This document shows, piece by piece, positions 32,967-44,904 of a stretch of 64,000 nt of DNA (within the stretch, counting starts at the first letter, position 1; each line of letters starts with the position of its first letter). Source of the DNA: Persicaria tinctoria (lineage: Eukaryota > Streptophyta > Magnoliopsida > Caryophyllales > Polygonaceae); contig JBANSL010000002.1 in NCBI GenBank assembly GCA_037127255.1, positions 98,796,519-98,860,518 of the forward strand, in the 5' to 3' direction. The translations under genes were made by a program, and so were the position numbers. Below the pieces are notes generated by a model. That model was not told the origin of the DNA, did not search any database, and saw only the letters and a list, made by a program, of their open reading frames with translations.

Positions 32967-35610
32967 GGAAAATTTTGGTCAAATATCCATCTAGAATACT
33001 TAATTAGGTAAATATCCATATTTAAATGATAATTAAGTAAATATCCATATATTTTATTTAATCCCAAACTACCCTTGTTATAATTTATGGAATTAGGTCA
33101 AAAGAAACCCCCAAATTGGCGCTGGTGGAATTGTGAGATCTCGAGGGCGGGGCTTCAGGGCACTGTGACTGCGAGCGACCGGAAGGAAAGAGATTCGATA
33201 GCTCGGCAACAACGGAAAAGAGGAGCAACTGCGTCGATACGGGGTCGGTGATTCAAGCCACTGCGAGCGACCGGAAGGAAGTGGAATCAACATTTCGGCA
33301 ACAACGGGAAAGAGGAGCAGCGGCGTCAGTACGATATCGGCGATTTAGACCACTGCGATTGCGAGCGACCGGAAAGAAGTGGAATTGATCAACTCGACAA
33401 CGATAGAAAAGAGGAGTAGAGAGGTGGGAGATGTGGAATTGGCTTCGTTGGTTGAGTTTCGGAGCACTCGACGGAGAGGGGCGATGGCTTTGAAGCAGGT
33501 CTTGAAGGTTTGTTTTGATTGTTCCAGTATCTTGAAAGGTGTTGGAAGTTGCTAATTTTTTTTTATCAATTAGATAAAGCAAGCTCAGGCACATGGAAAT
33601 GAAGGATATGTTGCTCACTTTATGTTAATATAGTGTTAAAATTTATCAAATGTGTTTGGATTTTGGCGATAATAGTTGATAACAATGTTTAAGAATTCAA
33701 TTAATAACAATTGTGTTTGTAGATTCAATTGAGAGTACTAATGTTTGGTGACAATAGTTGATTTTGTGGATTCAATTGACAAAAATTGTGTTTGGTGACA
33801 ATAGTTGCTAACAGTTCGTTGTAATCTCTATCATTTTTTATTTGGTGACAATTTATTTATACATGTAATGCGGGTTGGTGACAATGTCTTGGTGATAATC
33901 AATTTTTTTTTATTGGTGACACTATCTTGGTGATATTTAGTATGGTGACAATATCTCCGTTCTTTTATTGGTGACACTATCTTGGTGATATTTAGTATGG
34001 TGATGACAATTTTTTTGTGATTAAATGGTCTTGGTGATAAATATTTGTTGAAATAATATTTTGATGACAATAGGTTGATGACACTATTTTATTGTTCATG
34101 ACAACAAATTACTAAAGTAGGTTGGTGACAATAGGGGGTGGTGATAATGTTCTTTGTTTATGGATAATAGATTGGTGACAATGTTTAATTTTAGTTGGTG
34201 ACAATTGGTTTGTAACAATGTTTGGTGACAGTGTTCAGTTGTTGGTGAAAATAATTTGATGACAGTGTTTCGTAGTTGTTGACAATAGGTTGGTGACAAT
34301 ATTTTGTAGTTTGACATTGAATTATATTATTATTGTAACAAAAATGCGTTAATATTAGATGAGAAATGTGATGTCATTATAGTATTGTACATCGAATTAT
34401 TCATTTGCTCAAGTTTAGCCCCTCTAGGGTCTATGCTCCCCTAGTTCTAGGGTTTCAGTTTCGTAACAAAAATGCGTTAATTTTAGATGACAAATTTGAT
34501 AACATTGGTACTGTACACACATTTTAGGGTTTAGAATTTAGGGTTTAGGGCCTTGGCCCTAAACCCTAAAGACTAAACCCTAAACCCTAAACTATATTGT
34601 ACATCAAATTTTCGTATGCTCGGGTTTAGCCTCTCTTGGGTCTATGATCCCTTTGTTCTAGGGTTTCAGTTTTGTAACAAAAATGTGTTAATATTAGATG
34701 ACAAATGTGATAACATTAGCATTGTAAACTTTTTAGTTTGATGAAAGTGCTTTGTAGTTGGTGACAATTGGTTGGTGACACTGTTTTGTCGTTGGTGACG
34801 ATTAGTTTCTAAAAATAGGCGGTTGACACTAGATTGGTGACAACGTTTTGTAATTTTTGATAGTAGATTATTGACCAAAGCTTGATAAAAATAGGTTGGT
34901 TACACTGTTTTATTGTTGATGTCAATGGATTGTTGAAAAGAGGTTGGTGACAATGTTTTTTATAAGTTGGTGACAAAACGGTTGATTAAACAATATGAAA
35001 ACAGTGTTCTGTAGTTGGTGACAATGTCTTGATGATGTATAATGTTATGGTGACATTTTTTAAGGTTACAATATCATGGTGACAATATATTAATTGTCAT
35101 CAACCATGTCATTAATAGTTGTCACCAACAATTGCCACCAGGAAAACATCTATTAGCAGAAAAACCTCATTTGTCACTGAGGAAAAGTGTTACTGACAAC
35201 TGTCACTGGAAGAAAATCAACTGTCACCCAAATTTTTTTGTCACCAACAATTATCACAAGAAAAAAAGAAAATCAATTTTCACTAGAAAAGATTTTCCCC
35301 TAACTGTCACCGGAAAAAATAAAATGTCACAAAAAATCAATTGTCACCAAAATAATTGTCATAATTAACTGTCATCAGAAAAATATACTCAACTGTCACC
35401 AAAAAATTGTCATCAAATGCAAGCGTTGACCGTAATGGTCAATGTTGACTAGTCAATGTTAAAATTAAAAATGGTTAAAGGGGAAGGAGGAAGGGTTAGG
35501 GATGGGGAAGGAGGGGTATTTTTGGAAAAAATGGACATTTATTTAATTTTGTAAAAAAGTGGACATTTACTTAATTTTGACATGAAAATGGATATTCACC
35601 AAATTAAACC
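32967..35610. mobile_element. Mutator-type foldback element 2, 9-bp target duplication, filled with short motif arrays
   Basis: The perfect 9-mer taagtttaa flanks it at 32958-32966 and 35611-35619. The termini GGAAAATTTTGGTCAAATATCC (left, from 32967) and the reverse complement of the right end (GGTTTAATTTGGTGAATATCC) match, and both continue into short tandem motifs (aattaagtaaatatccat). Inside are three diverged tandem copies of a roughly 100-bp GC-richer unit (gcgagcgaccggaa..., about 33168-33420). Then from about 33690 to 35090 the motif ttggtgacaatg recurs more than 25 times, switching near 35090 to its reverse complement attgtcaccaa until about 35415. No transposase or other protein is visible. 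Confidence 0.75.
34523..34592. repeat. Telomere-like palindrome (TTTAGGG / CCCTAAA)
   Basis: tttagggtttagaatttaggg followed by tttagggccttggccctaaa and further ccctaaa units forms a hairpin of plant telomere-type repeats around ggccttggcc. It lies inside foldback element 2, between two copies of a longer direct repeat (gtttcagttt(c/t)gtaacaaaaatg at about 34448 and 34664). Confidence 0.8.
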
Positions 35611-35619
35611 TAAGTTTAA

Positions 35620-36083
35620 TAACACATCCGGAGTATATTTTATAATTATAGTATATTTGAAACACTTATTTACATAAATATATTGTTTTTTTATGTTTAA
35701 AATATTCATATAATAATAGTATTTATTTATTTATTTAATCATGGTATTATTATTTTTTAGTCAGATTAATTATGATATTATCATTTAATTTAATTAAAAA
35801 TATTTATGTTATAATTTAATTTTAATATACTTAATTACAAGTTACAATGTCTTTACAAAGTTTAATTTTTTGACTTGTTGGGTCAAAACTAATCCGGGAC
35901 AAATCCGATTTAGTTTGACTCGAAACGACCCGTGACCCGAAACACAGAACCCAAATGATTTGAATCCGAAACCGACCCGAATGATTCGATTGACCGATCT
36001 AGTTTATAGGTATATAAATCCTAAGAAACTAAAAAAAAAAAAAAAAAAAAAAGTCCCTGTGATTTTTTGGTCTGCTAGGAAAG
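35620..36083. other. Non-coding AT-rich stretch
   Basis: Contains gacccg-type blocks (about 35875-36000) and an A-run near 36030-36050. No gene is visible. Confidence 0.45.
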
Positions 36084-36425
36084 GGGATACCGGTGGAGCC
36101 CCCAAGTGCCCAAACCCACCATTCCCCATTACCCTGATTCATCAACAGGAGGAGGAAGGAGTACAGGAGGACCACAAGGAAAATAAATATAGTACGGGCG
36201 TATCTTTTTTCTGTTTGTAGGGTAGGAAAGGAGGGCCCACAAGTCAATTGCACCCCGAAGGCACCAAGTGTCCAAAACCCATCAATCTGCACTCCCCTAC
36301 AAATTCTTTGATTATGTGAAAAGGAAAGGCCAAATAAAATAATGAAATATATGCAATTGATGATCCCCACCCTTCCCTTCTCTTCCCTTCCTGCCTCCCT
36401 TTTGTCTATCCTTCCATTTTGTTGC
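36084..36425 (+). repeat. Dispersed non-coding repeat, copy 2 (uninterrupted)
   Basis: Matches 12524-12567 plus 13757-14098 in order (gcccccaagtgcccaaaccc, aggaccacaagg, agggcccac, ccaaaaccca, gtgaaaaggaa, ccttcctgcctccctttt). It marks the state before the foldback insertion. The 860 bp after it (36426-37288) hold no gene that I can recognise. Confidence 0.7.
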
Positions 36426-37288
36426 ACACTTGCACCTTACCCCACAAACAAACTATTTTCACCAATCACATCATGTAGTATATTTTAATATTTTTCTAAT
36501 GAAAAATCATATTTTAAAAAAATCAAATAGAGAGAAAATTTTATATTATATATATATATAATTGGTTATCTACAACCCAAATAGTTTTTTTTTAAAAAAA
36601 AAATTAAATCATAAATATTTACCCTAAAGGGGTGTCTTTTTTTTTGGATCAATCTAAAGGGGTGTCTTTGCCTCTTTAGTTGTTGTCGTATATTGATTAC
36701 ATAGGACATCTCATCTCAGTTGTGTATGGTGTAGGGTTGTTCAAAATCAACGAGGATCGTCTAGTCCGCAATTGTAGTCCATACCGTAGTCCAAATTTCT
36801 CTCATTGGCTAAATTGAAATTTCTAATGATTTTCTTATTTAAGTGTTTGTACCTTATAATTTATTTTAATACTTATCGGCCAATGAAATTAAAGGGACCA
36901 TAAAAATGGACTACGGTGTTGGACTAGACGATTTTCACCGGTTCAAAAGTGGTTCTAGACCGAATTAGGCCTAATTAAAAAATTTAAGTCTAATTTTCGG
37001 TTCACATTTTTTTAAATCTCGGTTTTAGTTCGACCCGGATTGGTTTAGGTTTGGCTCGGTTCAAGCCTAACATTTACATTACTAAATTCCATAAAAAAAA
37101 ATATTACGGAGTACACAACACCAATTTAGGTTGAAACAACATACTCATAATATATTTTGTAAAGTCGTTCTTGAACTTGATTATTGTACTTTGTAAACTA
37201 TCATAAAATAATTAAACCCAATTTTTTTGTTTGTAAAAACGATCTTTTTTTAGGATTTTCAAAACATTACTTTGTTTATAAGGAAATA

Positions 37289-37523
37289 CTCCCTCTGTTC
37301 CAAAATACATGGGTTTTTAGTTTTCGACACGCTTTTTAAGGAGTGAAAAACTATATAAAATATTATTTTTTTAATTAATTTTTTTATATAATTTGATACT
37401 TATTAGTAATAAGTATCAAATGATATAAAAAATTTGATTAAAAAAATAATATTTCATAGAGTTTTTCGCTCCTTAAAAAACGTGTCAAAATGGAAAAGCC
37501 CATGTATTATGAAACGGAGGTAG
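37289..37523. mobile_element. Stowaway-like MITE with TA target duplication
   Basis: The ends ctccctctgttcc (left) and ctacctccgtttc (reverse complement of the right end) are flanked by TA at 37287-37288 and 37524-37525. The whole 235 bp is close to palindromic, including gatacttattagtaataagtatc at its centre. This matches the Stowaway group mobilised by Tc1/mariner transposases. Confidence 0.85.
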
Positions 37524-40500
37524 TATATATCTATTTTACAACTCAAAATTTACATATCGTTTATGTTGTTGGAAATAGTTGATCATACTAAAGTGGAAGC
37601 AAAGAAAATCAAAACGATTGAACGTACTCAAGCAAATTGAAGACACCAAAACAAGACACAACAATTGTTTATGCGGTTCGATACGAGATCTACATTATAA
37701 GTTACATAGATCAATAATATTGACAACTATAAAGCAATAACCTAAACACTATGAAAGTGTTAGGATATAAACATATCTTTTGTATATCTTTTTGTGAATA
37801 TCCTATATTAGGAGGTTCTTGATCTCCAAGCATTGTAACGTACCCTATATATTTTCCCTTTGTCAATGAATACAATCAAGCTTTCTCACAAACATTAAAT
37901 CTCTATATGGTATCAGTCTAACCTTCGATCCTATACCTAGCCCCCTTCCCGCCGCCGCCTACCCCTCGCCCTTCCTCTCGAGTCACCATGTCCACCGATT
38001 CTTCCTCCTCCTCCACTACAATCCCCGCCAAATCCGACAACCTTAATCCCCTCCACGCTGCTGCCGGCCTCTCTTCCTCCACCATCAGCCTTCCCCAACT
38101 TCACCATCAAACTTGAGAGAACCAATTACACCGTATGGCGTCAAACCGTCAAATCTGCCCTCGAAGCCTACGAGCTTGAATCCTTCCTCACCTCTAACAC
38201 TGCTCCGTCAACCCACCTCCCATCATCGCCTCCCACTGATGGTCAACCCGCTGCTCCTCCGGCCGTCAATCCTGACTTTGCCGTTTGGAAGCGCAAGGAT
38301 CGTCTTGTCTTACTATGGATTCGATCCACCCTATCCGCTCCTCTCCTTTCTCATGTGGCTAGAGCCGCTACTGCCTCTGCTGCCTAGGCCACCCTAGAGC
38401 GGATGTTCCATGCCCAGACTAAGGCTCGAGAGATGCATTTGAAGCAACATATGCAGTCCTTTGTCAAAGGAAATCTATCGATCATGGAGTACTATGAGAA
38501 AAAACGCTCCTTTGTTGATTCTCTTACCGAGTGCAATCACATTGTACCCGATGATGACTTTGTTGCGTGTGTTCTTCATGGTTTGGATGCCTCTTTTAAC
38601 GCCTTCCGGACCTCTTTTCATATGCAGCCTGGACCCATTACCTCCGATGATCTATTCGGCCTCCTACTTCAGGAAGAAGATCGTGAAAACCAAGCCTTAC
38701 AAACCATTCAAGACCAACAGCCCTCGGCTAACGCAGCCAGCAGGGGCGGTTCTCGCACCCAGCGTCCCTCTACTCGCTCTCGCGAGCCCTCTGCACCAAC
38801 TGATTCCCCATCTACCGAGCGTGAGCGTACTCGCACTCCCTGCCAGATTTGCAAACGTACCAATCACGAGGCTCTAAATTTCTTTCAGCGTCTCAATGTC
38901 ACGGAATTCCCTCCCACCCACCGTCGTCCGACTTCGCAGTCCCACGGCTCAGGGGGCCCTCGCGACGGGTCTTCCTCCAGCAGGTTCGGCCCTCCCCAGC
39001 GCCACGCCTACAACACCATGACTCCACCATCAGCCATCGTTAATCCAGCTTGGTACGTCGACTCAGGCGCCACCAATCACATCACCAACGACCTTGGAAA
39101 CATGTCTGTAAGTGCTGACTACTTCGGCAATGATGGTCTTCGGGTTGGCAACGGTATGTCTCTTCCTATTGCGAAACTGGGAAAGTCTATTTTACCTGCC
39201 CCAACTCGCATTCTGCAACTCCATAACGTTCTTTTTGTCCCTCAAATTACCAAAAATTTACTCAGTGTCTCTCAATTAACTCGTGACAATGATGTCTACA
39301 TGCTATTTTATGGCTCCTCTTGCTTTGTGAAGGATTTGTAGGGTCGGGCGCTCCTAAAAGGAACCGTTGAGAATGAGCTTTACCGGCTTGGTGCTCCTCC
39401 ACCGTCATCTTTACCCTCTCCTCCTCGTGTCTTCCTTGGTGAAATAACCAGTCTTCAGACTTGGCATCATCGCCTTGGCCACCCTCACGAGTCCTCTCTT
39501 CGTCGTTTAGTCTCTCGCTTTAAATTACCTGTTTCCATAAACAATTTACATTCTATTTGTGAGTCTTGTTAGTTAGGAAAGAGTCATCGTTTACCATTGC
39601 AAAACACTCATCAGTCTAGTTCATTTCCCTTTGAATTAGTTTATTCGGATGTTTGGGGTCCTGCCCCCGTTGCTTCTATCAATTCAAATCGTTATTTCTT
39701 GGTTTTTGTTGATGATTGCACCAAATTTGTCTGGATATACTTCTTATCTCAAAAATCACAAGTCCTACATACATTTCAAATGTTTGAAAAGATGGTTGAG
39801 ACCCAATTCTCCACAAAAATAAAAAATCTCCAAACTGACTGGGGTGGGGAATATCGCACAGTCTCCACCTATCTACAAACACAAGGCATTCTGCATTGTG
39901 TCTCTTGTCCACACACTCAATCTCAAAACGGCGCAACCGAACTGCGTCATCGCACCATTGTCGAGAAAGGCCTTGCTCTTCTCGCTCATGCCAAGATGCC
40001 AACTTGTCATTGGGAGCACGCATTTCAGACTTCTGTCTATCTCCATAACCGCACACTCACTCAAATTCTCCACAATAAATCTCCTTACGAGTGTCTCTAT
40101 GGGAATAGTCCTGACTATGGGTTTCTTAAATCCTTCGGATGCTTATGCTACCCATTCCTGCGCCCCTACAACGCCAACAAACCTGAGTTCCGCTCTCTTC
40201 CTTATGTGTTTGTCGGTTATAGCTCCAAACATAAAGGGTATATGTGCTTCCATGTTCCAACCCATCGTCTCTACATTGCTCGTCGTGTAATCTTTGATGA
40301 GACGGTGTTTCCCTACCCATCCCATGCGTCACCAACTCCTATCGAGCAAATCCCCATGGTCTCCAACCCTCCCTTGTCAATCCTCCAACAAGTCGCCTCC
40401 ATGTTTCCGGCTTCTCAGCCCGCTACCCTCACCTCTATTCCGTTTAACCTTGAACCCGAGGACACCCCACAACCGTCTCCAGCCCCATTCTCGGCATCTC

Positions 40501-41500
40501 CTGGAGCAACCGACTCTGCGACGTCCTCCTCTGACACTTCAGATGATGACACTTCACCACCTCCACCTTCCCCTTCACCGCCACCACCTCCCCCACCACC
40601 TCTACAACCCACTTGGCAAAGCACTCGACAGCGCCAACAGTCCGTCCTTCTCAAGGACTATGTCTGCGCAAAACCAAAATCCCTAAACACCACCAAACAC
40701 CCACTCCCACCCTCTCCTGATAACTATCCTGAACCCAAAACCTTCATTCATGCATCCAAACTCCCTGAATGGCAAAATGCGATGCGGGTTGAATATGATG
40801 CTCTCGTTCGTAATGGGACTTGGGACATTGTCCCACGTCCTCCTAAGACTAACATTGTTGGTTGTAAGTGGGTGTACAGGGTCAAACGCCATGCGGATGG
40901 TTCCATTGAGCGTCACAAAGCTCGATTAGTTGCTAAGGGCTTCAATCAAGAGGAGGGTGTTGACTACTTCGACACTTTTAGCCCCGTCATCAAACCAACA
41001 ACCATCCGTGTCATTATTTCCCTCGCTATCACCCACAAGTGGTCCCTTCCCAGGTAGACATCAATAACGCCTTTTTGAATGGTGACCTCTCTGAACAGGT
41101 TTACATGGATCAACCTCCTGGCTTTATTGATCACTCTCGACCTCAGCATGTCTGCCGCCTCAAGAAGGCTCTATATGGCCTGAAACAGGCGCCCCGAGCT
41201 TGGTTCACCAAGCTCAAGTTCTTCCTTCTACATCATCAATTTGCGGCCTGCAAGTCTGACTCATCTCTGTTTATCTGTCGAGCTCGCGGGTCCACTATTT
41301 TGGTTCCAGTCTATGTCGACAATCTGATTATCACAGGCTCTTCTCAATCAGCGATCGATCAGTTTGTTCACCGTCTGAATAGCGCATTTCCTCTGCGTGA
41401 CATGGGCACTCTGCACTACTTTCTCGGCATTGAGCTACTTCCACAAGATGGAGCCATTCTGTTGACTCAGCAGAAGTGCATTCGCGACTTGCTCGTTTAG

Positions 41501-41603
41501 AACTATTCGAACTTAAAGCGAACGATACTTGGCTCGTATAGAAAATGAACGAGCCCTAACCGAGCACGAGCTAGTCAAACTTGAGCTACGACATATCTAT
41601 ATA
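41501..41603. repeat. About 100-bp repeat, copy 1
   Basis: gaactattcgaacttaaagcgaac ... agtcaaacttgagctacg recurs with changes at 42615-42712. Both copies are rich in gagc/gctc steps, like 14150-14370. This copy lies at the point where the copia RT is broken. Confidence 0.65.
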
Positions 41604-41896
41604 CATATACTAAAACCGATGCATTGGTGCCTGCGTGGCGGCCTGTCAGTGAATCTGCCTACGTGGCGGCGCATGAGTGCGTCTCGCAAAGCTTTCTCCC
41701 GTCAAAAAGGAAATCTAATAAAAAATAATTAGATAGTTCTAATCTATATAATTAAAAAAGATTAAATAATTATTTTATTTTCATATTTATAATAAGATTT
41801 TTTATAGATAATAAATGTAATTTTATAATATTGTGTTAACACATTCCCGTGTAGGGGACGGGGCATACATAAATACATTCCCGTGCAGGAGATCCT
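41594..41896 (+). mobile_element. Possible small non-autonomous Helitron
   Basis: TCTATATACATATACTAAAA after an A resembles a Helitron 5' end. The right side has weak hairpins (cccgtgtaggggacggg, cccgtgcagg) and ctaa near 41893-41896. The boundaries are uncertain. It interrupts the second copia element. Confidence 0.3.
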
Positions 41897-42614
41897 AAAT
41901 TATTGTCGGAAAACTCTCGCAAGATGCCTTGAGAAGAGTGCCGAAAATGTGAGCTAAGCTCAGCTTAGGGTTTTAGCAAGAGGCAATATATAGAAGGCCT
42001 CGAATGACACTCACCTTGCGGCCTATATATTCAGACTCTAGCCGGGCCTCTGATCCAACGGATTTTTCACTGCCAGCATGGTGTTGCCGTGTATTATATA
42101 TGGTGGTAACCTATTCAGTTTCCCATCCAAATAACATCGTGTCTGTCATCGCTCGTTCTATTACGGAAGATGAGTTTCGAGCCATTGCTTACTTTCACTA
42201 CTGCTGAGGTTGTGTGGATGCAGCAGCTTCTGTGCGTGCTTGGATAGCCATCTTGTCACACTCCTGTGTTCTTTTGTGATAATCTGTCCACCACCTTCAT
42301 GACCCGTAACCCTATCATCACGTCCCACTCAAAACACATTCATTTGGACTACTACTTCGTTGGAGAGAAGGTGGAAGCGCAGGAACTTGAGGTTCGTCAT
42401 ATTTCTACTGTCGGCCACCAAATCCCATGGCCCATTTGCTGACGGGGCGTAAACGGATAGATTTGAGAGTAGATATATTTCTATCTTCAAGTTGTAGATA
42501 AAACTTATGTACAACTTAGTAACTTACAGAAATGAATGAGCTCGGGCTGTGCTTTAAACAATGTCACTCGCTCGTAATATATTAATATAAAGAAAATTTA
42601 AGAAATTACATAAA

Positions 42615-42712
42615 ATTTGAGCTATTCGAACTTAAATCGAACTATACTTGGCTCATTTCGAAAATGAACGAGCCCGAATCGAACACGAGCTAGTCAAACT
42701 TGAGCTACGGCA
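42615..42712. repeat. About 100-bp repeat, copy 2
   Basis: Diverged copy of 41501-41603 just downstream of the copia relic (gagctattcgaacttaaatcgaac ... gctagtcaaacttgagctacgg). It may mark sequence into which the relic inserted. Confidence 0.6.
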
Positions 42713-43640
42713 TATATAGTTATCATTTTCCATCATGCCTGTCAGAAGAACAGATCCTAGTACGTGTATGCAATGTATGATCATCTACCAATAAGAAACA
42801 GGAAAATCAGAACCTTAGCCTATAATCAAATTCAAGAGATTAAGGTGTATTGGTGAAGACCGATTTACAGGGTTGAAGATCACCCAAAATTCTGAATCGG
42901 CTTGAAAACTAAGAATTTGGCCACGAATCTATGGATTCAAGTAACAAAGAGTCTAAATTGAGTCCGTAACCAAATTTTGCTTTTAGATAAGCGTCAAATT
43001 AGAGTCAAATTTAGACTGTTCTTCCGGTCAAGGTCACCACTCTAAAGTCAAAGTTACGGTTCTTGTCACAATCGAATTTGAGTTGAGACTAGAAGCCTAT
43101 GGAATCTGAAGATTCAGGGGTCGTTGAACCCAATTCGAGAGTCAAATTCAATCGAAAAAGCGTTTTATGAGTGCCAAAATGAAGATTTTGGATCGAGAAT
43201 ACTCCCTTCTCCCTTGCCAAATTCTATAGCTCCTGGGGGTCGCAAATGGATGAATTCCGGATTGATTCTATGGATTTAGGTAGCTGGGGTTGTGTGGATG
43301 AAGAATCGAAACCCAAATTTAGCAGCCCTTGGCCGGAGGTGGCCGGAAAAACCAGATGAAGTTGTCGGAGTTCTCTTGGAGTCACTTTGTCAGATTGACA
43401 GTGTAGAGATATCGCCTGAAAGTGTTCAAGGAAGAAGAAGATCCACTACGACGTCGTTTCGTGCGGTTTCATTAACTTTTAAATGAAGTGGTTGAACGAC
43501 GCCGTTTTGTCTTAAAAGGGACGGATTACTTCAAACTGATCCGGTGTCGTTTTGGAGCTTCTTCTTCCTCAATTCCTCTTCCTCATCCACAGAGGTTCTC
43601 GCTCTTTCCGAATTCACGCTTGCGATCAATCAAATCAGTT
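42713..43640. other. Non-coding stretch
   Basis: No gene is recognised. A short open frame at 43292-43486 has no family resemblance. Near 43448-43510 two acgacg(t/c)cgttt motifs lie close together. Confidence 0.4.
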
Positions 43641-43822
43641 TGTTAGATTCCCGCCAATTGTAACTGATTGGAAGTCTCTAGAATCTATTCTGTTTTAGCT
43701 GTGTATATAAATAGAGGATTGTTCCTCATTTTCATGTAACAGATTCTACCATTTTTCTCTTCAATAAAATTTTCGGATTCTTCAATTTCTGGATCTCGTT
43801 TTCCACACAGAGGTCTTCAACA
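43641..43822 (+). repeat. Probable solo LTR or LTR fragment
   Basis: The segment starts TGTTAGATTCCC and ends CTTCAACA. It contains a TATA-like tatataaata and an aataaaat signal about 80 bp downstream, the internal order of a small copia LTR. The flanking 5-mers do not match, so the boundaries are not confirmed. Confidence 0.4.
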
Positions 43823-44224
43823 GTCAAACATTTGACCATTGCCCTCTTCAACGGCTACTTAAATAGTTAAATTTCCTTTGCTCAGGGCACTCAGGGCACC
43901 CTCCGCCTCCGATAACCCTTGGACAGTTCTCCGGCGCCTTCACTTCAGTCTTCTCCTCCATCGGGACTCCGGTGATGGCACGGTCACTAGAGCCGGTGTT
44001 TCTTTTTGTGTCTCCTCTCGATGTTAATTAATGATCAAAGATGCTTCTATTTTGTGTATCCGGTAATGATCGATTTCAATGGAATCAATACAATCCAAAG
44101 TTGGATATATACAAGCAAGCAGGTGAATAATCAATGCAATTTGTTTAGTTTTTGTGATTAATTCATGCTTTCCGATTACAAGATTGAGCACTATCACCTC
44201 CACTTCCTATGAATTTCTCCATTC

Positions 44225-44620
44225 AAAGGTGCTTGTTTGTGACTTGTGATCACCATTTTGATACTCACAGCCTTGTTGTCGCAGTGGAGGTTGGCTTGTT
44301 GTAGATGATGAACTCCGAGATCATACAGTAGGGCTCATAGCAAAGTGATCGAGTTCGTAACAAGGAGATGCCATTGATCGATATTCGGCTTCCGCGCTTG
44401 AACGGAACACAATTGCTTGTTTCTTTGTTTTCCATGAAATCGGGGCGCCTCCAAAAAAAGATATAATGCCGGTGGTGGATCTTCAATTCCAAGGAAGAAC
44501 CGAAGACAACCCATATCTTTGAGCTTGAATCGATTTGCGAGTAGATGTTTTGTAGCCTCGATCTCCTGAAAGTTAGTGCCGTCAAGTATAATATCATCAA
44601 CATCTCCTGATATTATTTGA
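44225..44620 (-). pseudogene. Copia RT-RNase H fragment with internal deletion
   Basis: The minus strand reads VDDIILDGTNFQEIEATKHL and [13 protein letters not shown] (end of the copia reverse transcriptase), then changes frame directly into [20 protein letters not shown] (RNase H). About 100 codons that normally separate these blocks are missing. No LTR lies next to it, although the 43641-43822 segment could belong to the same family. Confidence 0.7.
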
Positions 44621-44904
44621 TCAATGGAGAAGTATCAACCATTCCTCGTAGTCGTACTACACAAAGGACTACATAGTAAATAAAAGTACAAATAGGGACT
44701 AAATGGAAAGTAAAAAGGTACCGAATTGAAAATAAAATTTTTCATCCTTTAGATTTGAGAGGCCAAAAAGAAATCCAAAATGTTTCCTACTCTTCGATGT
44801 GAAGGAGCGCTCCTGACGAAGTGAGAGACGCCATAGCCAACATCTGCTCAAGCTCTCTCTTAAATCGGTGCCGAGGAGGAAGAAGGCGACTAAAGGAGAG
44901 GACG

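Larger units (their letters stand above)
37758..42440 (+). mobile_element. Second Ty1/copia element, degraded, 3' LTR missing
   Basis: The 5' LTR is 37758-37894 (137 bp, TGTTAGGATA...CACAAACA), and the primer site TGGTATCAG is at 37908-37916. The coding remains run to about 42440, interrupted at 41501-41945 by unrelated sequence. The 3' LTR was not found, so the 3' end is deleted. It is clearly older than the copia element at 16718-21562. Confidence 0.8.
37988..42440 (+). pseudogene. Copia gag-pol relic with stops, frameshifts and lost catalytic residues
   Basis: Gag starts at ATG 37988 and shifts frame before about 38100. One frame then carries gag (LKQHMQSFVKGNLSIMEYYE), a knuckle whose last Cys is Phe (CQICKRTNHEALNF), the protease (WYVDSGATNHITND) and, after stops near 38383, at 39339-39341 and near 39570, the integrase (YSDVWGP, QTDWGGEY, QNGATELRHR). 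A proline-rich linker follows (about 40540-40610). The reverse transcriptase is split by a frameshift near 41050 (KARLVAKGFNQEEGVD, then [16 protein letters not shown]), and its YVDD box reads YVDN, removing a metal-binding Asp. RT stops at about 41500. RNase H pieces resume at 42004-42440 (YSDSSRASDPTD, SHSKHIHLDYYFVGEK in another frame). The remains are non-functional. Confidence 0.85.

Noticed and set aside
33830..35415. CRISPR-like array of GGTGACAAT repeats
   Set aside because: Repeats are degenerate and irregularly spaced, there are no unique spacers of constant length, and the context is a plant transposon.
40540..40660. Proline-rich or, on the other strand, glycine-rich protein gene
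   Set aside because: It is the low-complexity linker between integrase and reverse transcriptase of the second copia element.
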